In this document: piece after piece, positions 1 to 11,464 of the stretch | Layout of the letters: each line of letters begins with the position of its first letter | Position numbering within the stretch: position 1 is the first letter of the stretch | DNA from: Orthonyx spaldingii | Lineage: Eukaryota > Chordata > Aves > Passeriformes > Orthonychidae | Direction of reading: 5' to 3' | Length of the DNA: 64,000 nucleotides | Assembly (NCBI GenBank): GCA_013397795.1 | Contig: VZTJ01000638.1 | Location: forward strand, 423,966-487,965 | Program-made: the position numbers and the translations under genes | The notes under the pieces: generated by a model | The model's input: the letters and a program-made list of their open reading frames with translations, nothing else | The model's database searches: none | What the model was told of the DNA's origin: nothing

Positions 1-3000
1 ATTCACATGACACTCAGATCCTGCTGATAGTGATTCCCTCTATTCAGCCTTTACCATCCCTGTTCCCCCTTTCAGCAGTATGGAAGGACATGGCACATCC
101 CAAACCTGCACAGCCCACAGAGGTGTGAGCTTAGCCCGTAGGGAATTTTTGCCATGCAAATCACATCTGCAATGGATTTTATTCAGCAAAACATTATGAC
201 TCCAAGGGTAGGTGGTAGCATAACAACTCTCTCATCCTCTGCTTAGGTATTAGACTGGGACTTTGAGGTCCAAGTCCTTTTTCTGCTTTATCTCAGGTGT
301 AATCTGGTGTAGAGGAGCTCTCTCTGTTACGAAAACCAGGACTTCAGGCACTGCATTCCATAGGCTGATTGGATAAAGCCAGTATCCTGCCAAACTCCTC
401 TCTAAAATTACTGTTTTGATCCTGTTTTCTGTTCATTAAATTTTGGACACAGTAGAACACAAGTTTTGCAGTGTGTCACCGGAAGGATGGATCCTGCTGT
501 GGTTAATTTTCTTCTGCATCCAGTACTGGGCAATTGGTGCTACTCTCAAGGAGAGGAGATGGGGGTCTTAAAATGAGGAGAGTGACTTCTGCAGGGATGT
601 CTGACAGATGAAGGGCTGTGGAGGGGGCCAGGGGATCGTACTACCATGCGTCACTTTGTGGTGTCTCCCCACAATCTTCACACTGCACCATGCACAGGGA
701 GTCCAAGGTGGAGCAGTCAGGAGATGAGAGAGGAAAAATATCCATGTGAGAAGAAGGGCATCAATTTTCAAAAGTGCCATTATGCTTTTCAGAGTAACCC
801 ATTCAGGCTTTCATGCCAAGAAGCCGTGGCGCAGCAGGGCTGTCATTTCCTCTGTCCCTCCTTCCTTCTCCAGAAAATGAACCTGTCTGCTCTGTGAGGA
901 ACTGTGCTGCTGGGGCTCTCGCCATGTCCCCCCTGTGAGGCACAGCCCTTCAGCAGCTGGGATTGTAAAGTCATTTATCAAAGTGGCCCTAAATCTCAAA
1001 AAGGCTGGTTATGGTTCAGTGCCTGCCATGGACACGTCTGGGGGTAGGGAGAAGCGTGTTCTTTGTGTTCTTTTCCTTCTGCACTACTGGAAGGGAGCAA
1101 AGCGCCCTGGAGGCAAGGCTGGTTGTGGGAACAGTTGCTCAATTTGAACGGGAGGAGGTGTTCTATGAGCCAAACCCAAAGGCTAAAGCTATATTTTCTT
1201 CTCAAGCCAGTGCCCTTCCTTCTCCCATTTCTCCCCACCGCCTCAGCCTGAGGATCCTCAGCAAACAGGATCCTTCCTTAGCAACAGTCTGCTGCAGCTT
1301 CAGCTCTTTCTGTGGTGTCTGTGCCCCTCTCCTTCCCTCACACCACCTCCATCCTGAAGGGCTTTTGGAGTCTTGGCATCATCAGCACTGATGCTTTTTG
1401 TTGTACATCTGGGATTCCTGCTCCAGCCTGGCTGTCTGGCCCAGGGGTGTTCTCACAGCTGGTGACAGGAATACGTTCATCTCACAGCTAGCAGGCATCT
1501 TTAATCCTCTTTTCCTGTCTGAGGCAAGAGGCTGTGTGCAGGTGAGCTGAAAGGGGTGTGTGTGGCTCCCTCCTGTCACTGACTGGTCTCTGGCCCCGGT
1601 GTCCACTCAGAGTTACCTCTGGCTTTGTGTGGCACAGTGTTGTCACTCCACAGACTGTTTTTGTTTTCACCAGGCAGTGGCACTGGCCACCTCTCTTTTT
1701 CCAGCTGTGGTGTGACTGAGCAGCAAGCATCTGTGTCACTGGGGAGACACCATGCTCCCTAAATGGATTTGGACAGTCCTAACTGCCTCTGACTGAGATG
1801 CCTGTGTATCCCACAACACACACCACACACTTAAGTCTCACTCAGGAGTGTTGCCTCTGCCAAATTTTGACTTTCTAGCCCTGAGGCATGACCCATGACT
1901 AGAGCGAGAATGCTCCAGAACACTTAGTTTCTATTTTAAGAAAGATAGCAGAAGATTCTATTTCCACTTTTTTTTTCAGAAATTGGTTGTTCCAGAGTCT
2001 GGGCTGCTGCCTTTTTCTTCCTCATGCTGATAGTTTGCGTGGGGCTTGGAGTAATGTCACCCTCTTTAGGTTTGCTGCTACTCCCCCTGTCAGATTTGGG
2101 TCGCTGGGCTCAAAGGTTTTTTTTACAGTATGATCGAGACCGTTCAATTTCACAAGTCATGTTTCCTTCAAAGAGCAACAAAGCTAAAAACATCTCAACC
2201 ACTTTTACTTAAAAGCACTGGAACACTGAGCTGAGGCAAGACCGACAAAATTATAGCCCAAACAGTGAGCCAAGAAATTAGGCTGCATTCTGGTACTCTT
2301 CATTATAGCTTTCAGAGGTACTTCAACTGCTATACAGAGACACACCATGAAGTGATATCAAGTGAAAATTGTTGGGGTGGGTGCAGCATTTATGCATTTC
2401 CTTGGCTGTGAAGTGAAGTCTCTCTGCTGTCTGCCTTTCAAGTCATACCTCCTCCAGACCTCCCCTTTCTCTCCTTCACCCCTCAAATACCTGCCCTGAG
2501 TCTTACTCATCTACTTGCCTCACTGAACTTTACTTTACCTATGCTTTCTTGTGAACTTCTCAATGCCAGCCTCTATTCTGGGCTATCTATCATTTTCTGG
2601 GACAGAAAGTGGTGAGAACTGCTGCTGCCTCCCTGGTTTTGTACCCTGCATCCCTGAAGCGCACTAGAAGATGTGTAGCAGTGTAAGTTGTTGCTCAGAA
2701 CAGCATCTTCCTGGCTCATTGCCATTTACATGCTGCTCAGGTTTAAAACCTCACACTAAATGCTTTTTCCTGAAGAAGCAAACAACAGCTTCATCAGAGT
2801 CATCTGCAGTGCACTCGCAATTGCACAAATGTTATGTAGCTCCAGGCTAATTTATTTATTTCTATTAAGCCAAGCCTCTGAAAGCCAGAAATCAGAAGTT
2901 CCTGTGTGCAGTTATTTTCAGCTTTGGGGCCATTTTCTCCCAGGACTTAGTTGTGGAGGGAGTTCTGTGGGCCCAGGGCTGTGGTGCCATGGTAGCTGGG

Positions 3001-4360
3001 CCACCACAGCTCCTGGAAGCCATGGAATGGTTCCTTGTGGCTGGTGTCTGGTGACAAAGTGGTTTTGTGGGGGAGTCTCTCACCATGGAAAGTGCCTGAA
3101 AACCAAGAGCCCAGAGCATCTGACTTGCTGCTAGATCTGATGAACAACAGATATTCTTTCAAACATCCGAAAGCCTGTAATACTTTCCCTGTCCTCCTCC
3201 TGCCGCAACACTTACTGATCATTTGCCCAACACCAGTGCAGAAGGTATGACCTTCTTCTTCACTCCTTTTAATTATGCTGCACATAGCAACTTTCCATGC
3301 CAGTGGCCTGATTCCTGCAGAACATTTTTGTAAGTGTTAAACTGGAACTGGAACACAGGGGAATAAAATGCTTTTGTTGAAACCTTGCCTCTTAAAATGG
3401 GAATCTCCTGTGGTTTAGAGCTCATACTCAAAATTTTACAGGGAATTCCTGCAGGAGGAGCTCTCTTCTGCTCATGTAGTGGTTAGTCTGATGTGTCCCA
3501 ACCCAGAGCTGAGGGTGCATATACAGGTAACAGCTCATGAACAGGTTTGGGGACTGAGTGCTCTGACCGCAGACCCTGAGGGTCTGTGGGCCCTGCTGAG
3601 CTCCTGTGCAGTAGCAGGATTGATCACTTGCATTACCTCAACATCCAGGAGAGCCAGCTGAGACCAGCACCATCCTGAGCTGAGCACTGGGCATAGCTGG
3701 AAGTGGTCCTGGAGCAGCATCTCCCCATTCCCTATGCCTGGTCCTGGTGGTGCTGAACAAAGCTGCAGCACGTGGCTGCAAACCGGGACACCAGGAGGGT
3801 CTGAGCACCCCTGCCCCCCACCCCATGGACAGCCTGGCCCCGTGTGAGGGCACTCCTGGGAACAGCCTCTGCTGTATCCTGGCAGCTGGCCCAAGGCAAA
3901 CCCCAGCCCTTTGCGTGGGACCATGGTAACAACCCCTGTAGCTCAGCCAGAGGGGCAACTCAGAGAAAATGCAGAAATACGGAAGAGGTTCATAATCCTT
4001 CTCATGACCGATGCCCTAAGGAAAGAAAGAGGTATCCTGCATTGGTTCCTCCCTCTAAGACAGCTGTGTACAGTCTTCTGACTCATATAAACACCATGTG
4101 TCTTCTTTTAAAAAATCGATATCTGACTTCTTGGTAGCGATGATAACGGTGTGGCAGTGAGTCACACAGGATAATAACGGTGTTTAAAAACAATCTTTGT
4201 CAGTGCTGAGTGTTTTCCCTTTTAATTTCACTGTCTTCTTATGAGGGAAGATTAATGACACAATATCCTTGCAGAGAGGCTTTCTCAGGAATGGGATCTG
4301 TATGCACAGCTCTTAAGAGGTCATCACTGGATTACAGTGAGGGGTCTTTTTTCATTGCTG
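1..4360. other. Non-coding region with no recognised feature
   Basis: Open frames here are short (up to ~130 codons), overlap on both strands and show no known domain or codon pattern of a gene. No RNA gene or clear transposon was recognised. Confidence 0.6.
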
Positions 4361-4945
4361 TGTTGTGATTTAACCCCAGCCTAAACTAAACCTCAACTAA
4401 ACCTCACACAGCCATTCACTCACTTCCCTCCAGTAGAATGGGGAGAGAATCAGAAAAAAAACCCCAGAAAACTCATGGGTTGAGATAAAGACAGTTTAAT
4501 AGGTAAAGCAAAAGCTGCACGTGCAAGCAAAGCAAAATGAGGAATTAATTAATCACCTCCCATGGATGGGCAGGTGTTCAGCCATCCCCAGGAAAACAGA
4601 GCTCCATCATGTGTGTTCCAAACACCATGACTCCTAATGGCCCCCCTTCCTCCTTCTTCCCCTGGCTTTATCATGCTGAGCATGATGCCATGTGTTCTGG
4701 AATATCCCTGTGGTAAATTGGGGTCACCTGTCCCGGCTGTGTCCCCTCCCAACCTGTTGTCCACCCCCAACCCACTCACTGGTGGGGCAGTGAGAGAGGC
4801 AGGAAAGGCCTCCACGCAGTGTAAGAGCTGCTCAGCAAGAAACATCCCTGTGTTATCAACACTGTTTCCAGCACAAATCCAAAACACAGTTCCATACCAG
4901 CTACTGTGAAGAAAATTGAACTGTACCCCAGTCAAAACTAGCACG
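4361..4945 (-). mobile_element. Solo LTR of an endogenous retrovirus (songbird-type)
   Basis: On the minus strand this ~585-bp block has the layout of a retroviral LTR. It runs from about 4945, through a pyrimidine/purine-patterned U3 and a degenerate TATA-like stretch near 4665-4675, to an ATTAAA-type poly(A) signal at about 4496-4502, and ends at 4361. The sequence resembles an LTR family I remember as abundant in songbird genomes; the exact family name was not determined. The terminal CA (minus strand) is kept at 4361-4362, while the other end is mutated. Flanking 5-mers (4356-4360 and 4946-4950) share only their first three bases, so the target duplication has decayed or the limits are slightly off. 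No gag, pol or env remnant flanks it, hence a solo LTR. Confidence 0.72.
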
Positions 4946-5157
4946 TGCCATGATGCATGTTCCTGCGTTGGTTTGGCTACTCACAAACTTTCATTGTGGT
5001 TGGTCTCTGGTGTACATCAAGCTTTTTTTAGTGCTTTGAGAACCAACCCCCTCTGTAACATGAGATGCCTGAAGAGCATTTCAGGTGCTGCTCATCCCAC
5101 AGACTTGTCCACATGACTTCCCCCAGCAGTCTGCAGATCAGCCAGCCCTCCCAGGCA

Positions 5158-5228
5158 GTCAGAAAATCATAGCATTGGAAGGGACCTTAAAGATCTTCAA
5201 GTTCCCCAAGCTCAAGCCCCATGTCCAA
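5158..5228 (-). mobile_element. CR1 LINE 3'-end fragment
   Basis: A ~70-bp piece resembles the conserved CR1 3' end in reverse orientation: AATCATAG followed by TTGGAAGGGACCTTAAAGAT. The usual following segment is degenerate and soon lost, so this is an old truncated copy about 210 bp from the LTR. Confidence 0.75.
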
Positions 5229-8200
5229 TTTCAATTCCTCCTCTGGAGTGGGGTGATTACAGTTTCACTCCAAAAGGAAGAAATAAGGAAATAAAAATGC
5301 TAGTTCTATGTGTTTTCGCCTTTGGCATAGGAGAAACACAAAATTATATTAATGCTTCTCAGTGCCTGCCCCCTTCCCTTGTGCTTATGTTACTGTTCCA
5401 AGCAAGATGTGGACTAGCTATAGTGTGTTTGGATTGAGGAGCTTTGCATTTATGGGATGAACGTGTTAGTCAAAGGAAGGAAACTTTCAGATATGCAGGA
5501 AAAAAGCATCAACATTGACTAACTATAAATATATCCCAAAAAGTCAGGCAAGACACCAAACGCAGTGAGGGAACTGGTTGTTTCCGAACCTTTTCTCTTT
5601 CAACGCAGAGCATTAATCTTCTCAGTCCCTCATTAGAGATGTCTGTGTCAGAGTTTGTTCCAGTGTGCCTCCTGGGAGGGGGTCGGAGCTCCTTCACACA
5701 GTGACACAGCTGCCACACCATCGCTCTGCGGCTGTGCAGGACGCCTGGGGCACAGCTGGGCTGGGGGGCCATGGGCTGTCCTGCAGCCCAGCCTGGGATT
5801 GTCACACCAGGGCTAAGCAAGATCCCTATTCTATGCCAGAGTAGAAGGCTGGCTGTATCCCCAGTGTTTTGTTTCTTGGGTGTTTTTTTAATTTTTTTTC
5901 CATTTTTTTCCCCCCACAATGGAAGTTTCACATGAGCTGTTCCTTCAGTAAAACAAAAGGCTATGAAACTTTGAAATGTCCAGAGTTTATTGCAGCAGTG
6001 TGCAAGACTGGTCCTCATTCTGGGAGGGACTGGAGAGAACTAAACTGCTGTTACTCATCTTGCTTGCCAGCTGCTCTTGTCTCAATGGGTCAGTGCTTGT
6101 CAGTGTGGGCCAACCACAGTAATTAATTCCTTGCCTAAGCCTTCCTTGGGATACTAAATATTTCCATGAAAGTTCTTGCCATCTGTATGCTTCCCTACAG
6201 ATTCTGAAAGTGTGTCAACATATTAGAGGGAAAGTTTAAATTATTTCAAGCACTAAGGACATTTGCAGTAAAGGAAGTACACGCTTTGGTGCGTAGGAGT
6301 GAGGGGTGGTCTCCTGTCATTTGCTGACATGGATTTTTAATGACAGAAAAGGGGAGCTATTGCTTTGGAGAATTCACCATGAACTTTTAGAAACCACAGG
6401 AGATGTAGTTGATAAAGATATCAAATGTATATTAGGTTCAGGAGAGGCTCCTTCAAAGGGGGAAAATGGGATTAAGCTTCCACGCAGCAGCTGCTGACAC
6501 ATTCCTGTTGCAGTCGGGAAGAGGTGCTGGTGCTTTGGTTCTGTCTGGGATGGGGCTGGATGTGAGGCTGGACTTTGCCACACCAGTAGGCTCAAGGTGG
6601 AGCTTGCCCCCTTGGGCTGGAGTTCATGGCACTTTGCTTCTGCCCTGTTGGGTTTTTTTGCTGGAAGGGAAACCTGCTGGCTCTCACCAGCACAAACAGA
6701 CCTCCAACCAGCACATGCGTCATGTGGGCAACTGGGGAATTAAAGCTCTGGGCTCAATGTGCACATCAAACCAAGATCATTCCCTTAAGCTGGCCTTATA
6801 AGTCTATACCTCTTTTGGCTGGTGGACAGTTCAAGAGTAGGTGCAAAAGAAGAGGCCTTTCTTGGTGGCTTTTCCCAACGAGTCCACTCCAGAGCATACT
6901 CAGCCATATTTTGTAGATGAATGCTTTTCAGATCAGGGCTCAGAGGGTCCATGACTTATGAACCATGCATGTAGCTGACATATGTGTGCTTGCCACCCTC
7001 GAGTCCCTGCAGGCATCCTAACTCTAGACACTCAAGAGAGAGAAGGTGCAGAGGGCACCAAGAAGAGCAGCAGCTCTGCAGTACCAGCATTAGTGCCAGG
7101 AACTTAGGAGGATTCCAGCACCTAAATTTGTTTGGTGTTTATTCAAACATCACTCCAGGCTGGTGCAGGGTGGTTTCGTAACATTTTTCTGTCTCACATA
7201 TAATTGCAGACTAATGGCCTTGTTAAAATACTTGGGCTTGTGATCTGATTTTCTCCTAAGCAGCTGTTTATACATTTTATTAATGGTTACTAATTAAGCC
7301 GCTTGAATGAAGTCCTTTGGAGACTGTCCAAAGACATAAACCCAAATAAGCCTGGGCACTGCGATGAAACACAGGCACTAAAATATCTTCCCAAAAGCCA
7401 TGTAAACAGATTGAAAATGGACCAAAGAAAGGTCTGATGAAACGGGGTGGGTGGGAAAATATATGGATTCAGGTAGGTGTCATCTAAAACCTAGGGGTAG
7501 TGTGGAGAGGAAACAGGATTTAAATGCTTTGAAGTTCCTTTCAAGCATGAGATCTTACACTCAGCAGCTTGTATTTATGGTCAGCTCAGGTTGCTAATGC
7601 AGTTCTGAGCCAAGGGGCATTTGGAAGACCTTAGCCCTGAGCCATCACACCACGGCTTGTGAAGGCCATGGAGCATCCTGGAAGCCAAAAGCAGCTCTGC
7701 AGTCAAGCTATTGACCTCAGCATGCTGGACTGTAAATCCCTTAGGAGGCAAGGCTGTCTGGCTTTAAAAGGAGCTTGTGCAGGCAAGAGATAAAAAATTA
7801 AGAGCAGGAAAATTAAGAGTAGGTGAAGTTTCGGGGTGCTGTTAAGCCTGGGGAAGGAGGTGGTGAGTGCCACGAGCAGGACAAGCTGCATTTGCTGTCG
7901 GGACCAAAGGAAGCCCTGTCATGGCTCTGCCTGGGCACCCCAAACCAACCCAGGCTTGCCCAAGCTCCTGTCCTGGAGCTTGTTTGGCAGCATGAGGGGG
8001 TGAATGTATCAGAGGAGATGTAGATTGAGAATTGGAGTGAAGAAAAAAATATAATTTGACGGACATTGGAGAACTGGCAGGTAGCAAGCCCATCCTCCAA
8101 GGCAGTGGTCACTTTCTGAAAGTTTGGAAAAGCTGTCCTTGGGCAGCCTGGAGCAAGCCTCTCCAGGCAGGACTCAAAGCACAGGCCTTGGGCAGGGCTG

Positions 8201-11200
8201 CCACAGGTGTTCAGGGCTCAGCTGTGTGACTGACTTAGCAGAGATGTGCCAACAACTGTCTTTGTGTGAGGCTTTGAAGGAATTTCAAGACCCAAGGAAA
8301 CACAAGTAGCTGCAAACTTTAGAGGGTCCTTGCCAGCTTGTTTAAGGCCAGGATTTAGGCAAAGGCAAAGCAACCACCGCCCAAATCCCTGGGACAGGCT
8401 GAGCTCCTGTGGGCTACAGAGCTGCTCTCTGCTGGGAGCTGTGGTGGGCATAGAAGTGCCACAAAGCCCAGAGCTTTGTGACCTGGAGGGTGCAGGTTGT
8501 AAATTTCAGAGGGTGAGGATCTGTTGGGCTGAGAGACTTTCTTCCTCCCATCATCACTAAAGCCATGAGCTTGCAGATGCTTCTCCACTCTTCCTTCCCC
8601 AGCAAAACATCAGAGTGGTCTCCTTATGGCTTATTTCCACCACAGGGGATGCAGGAGGGGTTGTCTCTCTCCCTGTAACTGCTACACTGGGGACTAGAAA
8701 TGCATTTGCAGGTGGATGCAGCTGACTGCAGGTCAGTGGCATGCTCATTTGCGCTTATTTCAGAGAATAGCTTTTAAAATAATTTCCTAAATTCTCTCTG
8801 TAATAGTAATGTCTGCTGGAGTGGGAATTGTGAGAGCTATGGCTTGTTGCTTTTATGGCTTGATGGCAGTGTGGCCTGGCTGCTCCTGCCAAGGGGGCTG
8901 TGCTGGTGTGTGACTAGCACCTTTGTGCTTGCTGGTCCAGGTATGGTCCTAGGAGAGTGCTGGGTTATGATGACTTTCCTGGGGTTCAGACAGGGAATGA
9001 GAAATCCTGGGGTTTGTCTGAAATGCTGCCAATCATCTGCAGTGGGGGCAAGTTGCTTTTATCACTCAGTACTTGCCTTAGTGCTACAGGCCTCCAAAAT
9101 CATGCAAGAAAAAAAAAAAAGGAGGGTTGTGCTGTTGTCTGGGGAAGTTTGGCTCCTGCTGTTTGATTGTTTGTTTTCTTTCTTTCCTTTGATTGCCTTG
9201 TTTCTAGTCTTTTCCAGATGGCTGGCTCTGCCTCATTCATCAGGCTAATTGATGATGGACAATGTGGCTACATGGAAAACAGAATTTTTCTGAATAGCAG
9301 GATTCTTCTTTGCTTGCTTATTTTAATGAGACGAGATGAGGAGAGAGATCGGACTGTAACTGCCAGTGCTGTAATCATGCATTTCTTCTGGCTTGGGCAG
9401 AAGAGCCTGACATAAAATCCCTGTGAAACAGCCAGGGAATTTAAAACTGGGGAAAGGCTCAGTCATGCTTTGGAGAGAGGTTCGTCAGTGCTGTGCTACA
9501 AGGACAGTCCCTGGGTGAAAGCAGTGCTAAATTCTTGTTGCCTACAATTTTATGATGGCACAAAGGCTACCACTGAGGGAGATATGGGAGCTGAGTACTT
9601 TTCTCCACCAGCATTTGAGTTTGAAAGCCCATAGTGGGGTGGATGTGGGTAAGGAGACCCTTGTCTGCTGGTTTGTAGGCACAGAGAGCTTTTTTGGTAC
9701 AGCTGAGTTTCTACAGACACTTTTAATTCCTTGGATTAATGATATTTATGTCTTCCTTCTTATGTAATGACTTGGTCTGCCAGATCCATTGCACAGTGTT
9801 TGTATGAGAGTGGCGGAGTTGTCATTGATGAGGAGGAGGAGGAGGAGGAGGATAATGATCATTACTAAAGGAAGCATCTATGCCAAGGCCCTGAAGCATA
9901 GTCAACCCCACTTTACCAGGGCCACGGGGAACACCTCTGGTCCTCAAAAAGATGTGCAATGGGAGCAGTGATGGCAGTATTTGTCTGGTCTCTCTCCATA
10001 CAGTTTTGTAAGGGCACATCCTCCTGTGTCTCCCAGAGGAAATCACATTTTTTCCTTTGGTGAAATGATATCACGTTCTCCTATTGTGCTTCAGACTTGG
10101 GCCTCATTGTGCAGACCCACCAGTGAACAGGTCAGCCAACGAAAATTGCAGGAAGCAAGGACAAGGAAGGCAAAAGCAGCTACATCCCACTTTCAAAAAG
10201 GTTGCAGCTCAGCTCTGAGGAGCTGTGTAGATGTTTTGCCTCCTTTGAAACTGAGCTATGGTAGAGTCACAGAATTGCCTCTGTGGACCTGGCCTTGCAG
10301 CCCTTCATAAATCTGTCTGGGCCTCAGAAATCAGTTACTGTTTGCAACTGTTCTGCATCCCATGGGTATCTGCTAGGATCATTAGGACTGCAGCCCTTCT
10401 GAAAAAATCCAAGCTATTTTTAATGACATTTGACTGTAATTTAATTTTTTTTTTTTTATCAGCACTTACCGAAAGTTGCAGGTTTGATAAAAATTACTTG
10501 AACTTTCCACATTTTCCTACGGGGATTATTCATCCTTGTTTTGGCACAAGGAGGCATTTCTAGTTCTGTGAGAATGTTGGCCTGGAAAAACTTTGAGGTT
10601 CCTGATCTTTCTTTAAAAAAATTATGTTCTGTTTTCCATACTCCGAGATATGCAAGTGTGAAGCTTTAAATATGCATTCCTGAAAATCCTGATTTGGGAG
10701 TGGTGCTGTAGCCTGAGCATTGAGCCACAAATCCCCTGGTACAGATCTTACATTTCTTTCCTAATGCTGTAAACAATTGTACATCAATAGGATTAATCCT
10801 TTTCCTGAGTGGGCAATTTAGCTATTGACTTTTGCAATGAAGGGGCTTTAGGAAAAAAAACAACAACAGCAACTTAAGCCTGATTTTGACAGAGCCCATC
10901 CCTCTCTGCCAGCTGGTAGTGCAGCTTCACCTCCCTGCTGGTGGGCTGGGAAAGCTGTTGGCTGCTTATGGAGACTCTAGAGGGGTTCTTTGCTCTCATG
11001 GCCCCTGCCTTATTATATGGCTGGATGTACAGCCCTTGCACATCAACACACTGAGCCATACATCCCTTTTGTTGTGTGTCTGGGCATGCAGGCCTGGATG
11101 GAGGGGCCTGCAGGTGGCTTGTGCTGTCAAGCTGTGTCTAATGCCAGGCACACAAGGGGAACAAAGGTTTCAAGAATGGAGGCTACCTCTGCAAACAACA

Positions 11201-11464
11201 TCTACTGCCCAGTTCCATGGCTGCAAGGAGCCTGAGGTTTGGGGTAAAGGCCTGCAAGGAGCACTCTTGGGACCGTGTTTAGCTTGAGAAAGCAATCCTG
11301 TGCATGGTGAGGTGAGGGGACCATGCAGCCACATGGCTCTTACCATGCTTGGGGACAACTGGTGCACACCCAGCAGCCCAGGCTGGGCCAAGGAACCAGC
11401 CGAGACCCTGGATGAACACACCCAAGGCACGGCTGCTCTCCCTGGAGTGACCCCTTGCCACCTT
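5229..11464. other. Non-coding region with no recognised gene
   Basis: Moderate GC content, short overlapping open frames without domains, poly-A and poly-T runs (near 9107-9120 and 10445-10458) and the AGG microsatellite. A T-rich run at 5877-5915 distorts the frames around it. I see no gene. Confidence 0.6.
9831..9852. repeat. AGG microsatellite
   Basis: About seven AGG/GGA units preceded by GATG and followed by ATAATG. Confidence 0.95.

Noticed and set aside
482..540. Possible LTR scrap (similar to the U3 start of the 4.4-4.9 kb LTR)
   Set aside because: Similarity is limited to about 20 bases and ends abruptly; too short to call.
5509..6018. 169-codon minus-strand ORF
   Set aside because: Its length depends on crossing a poly-T run, and it has no recognisable domain.
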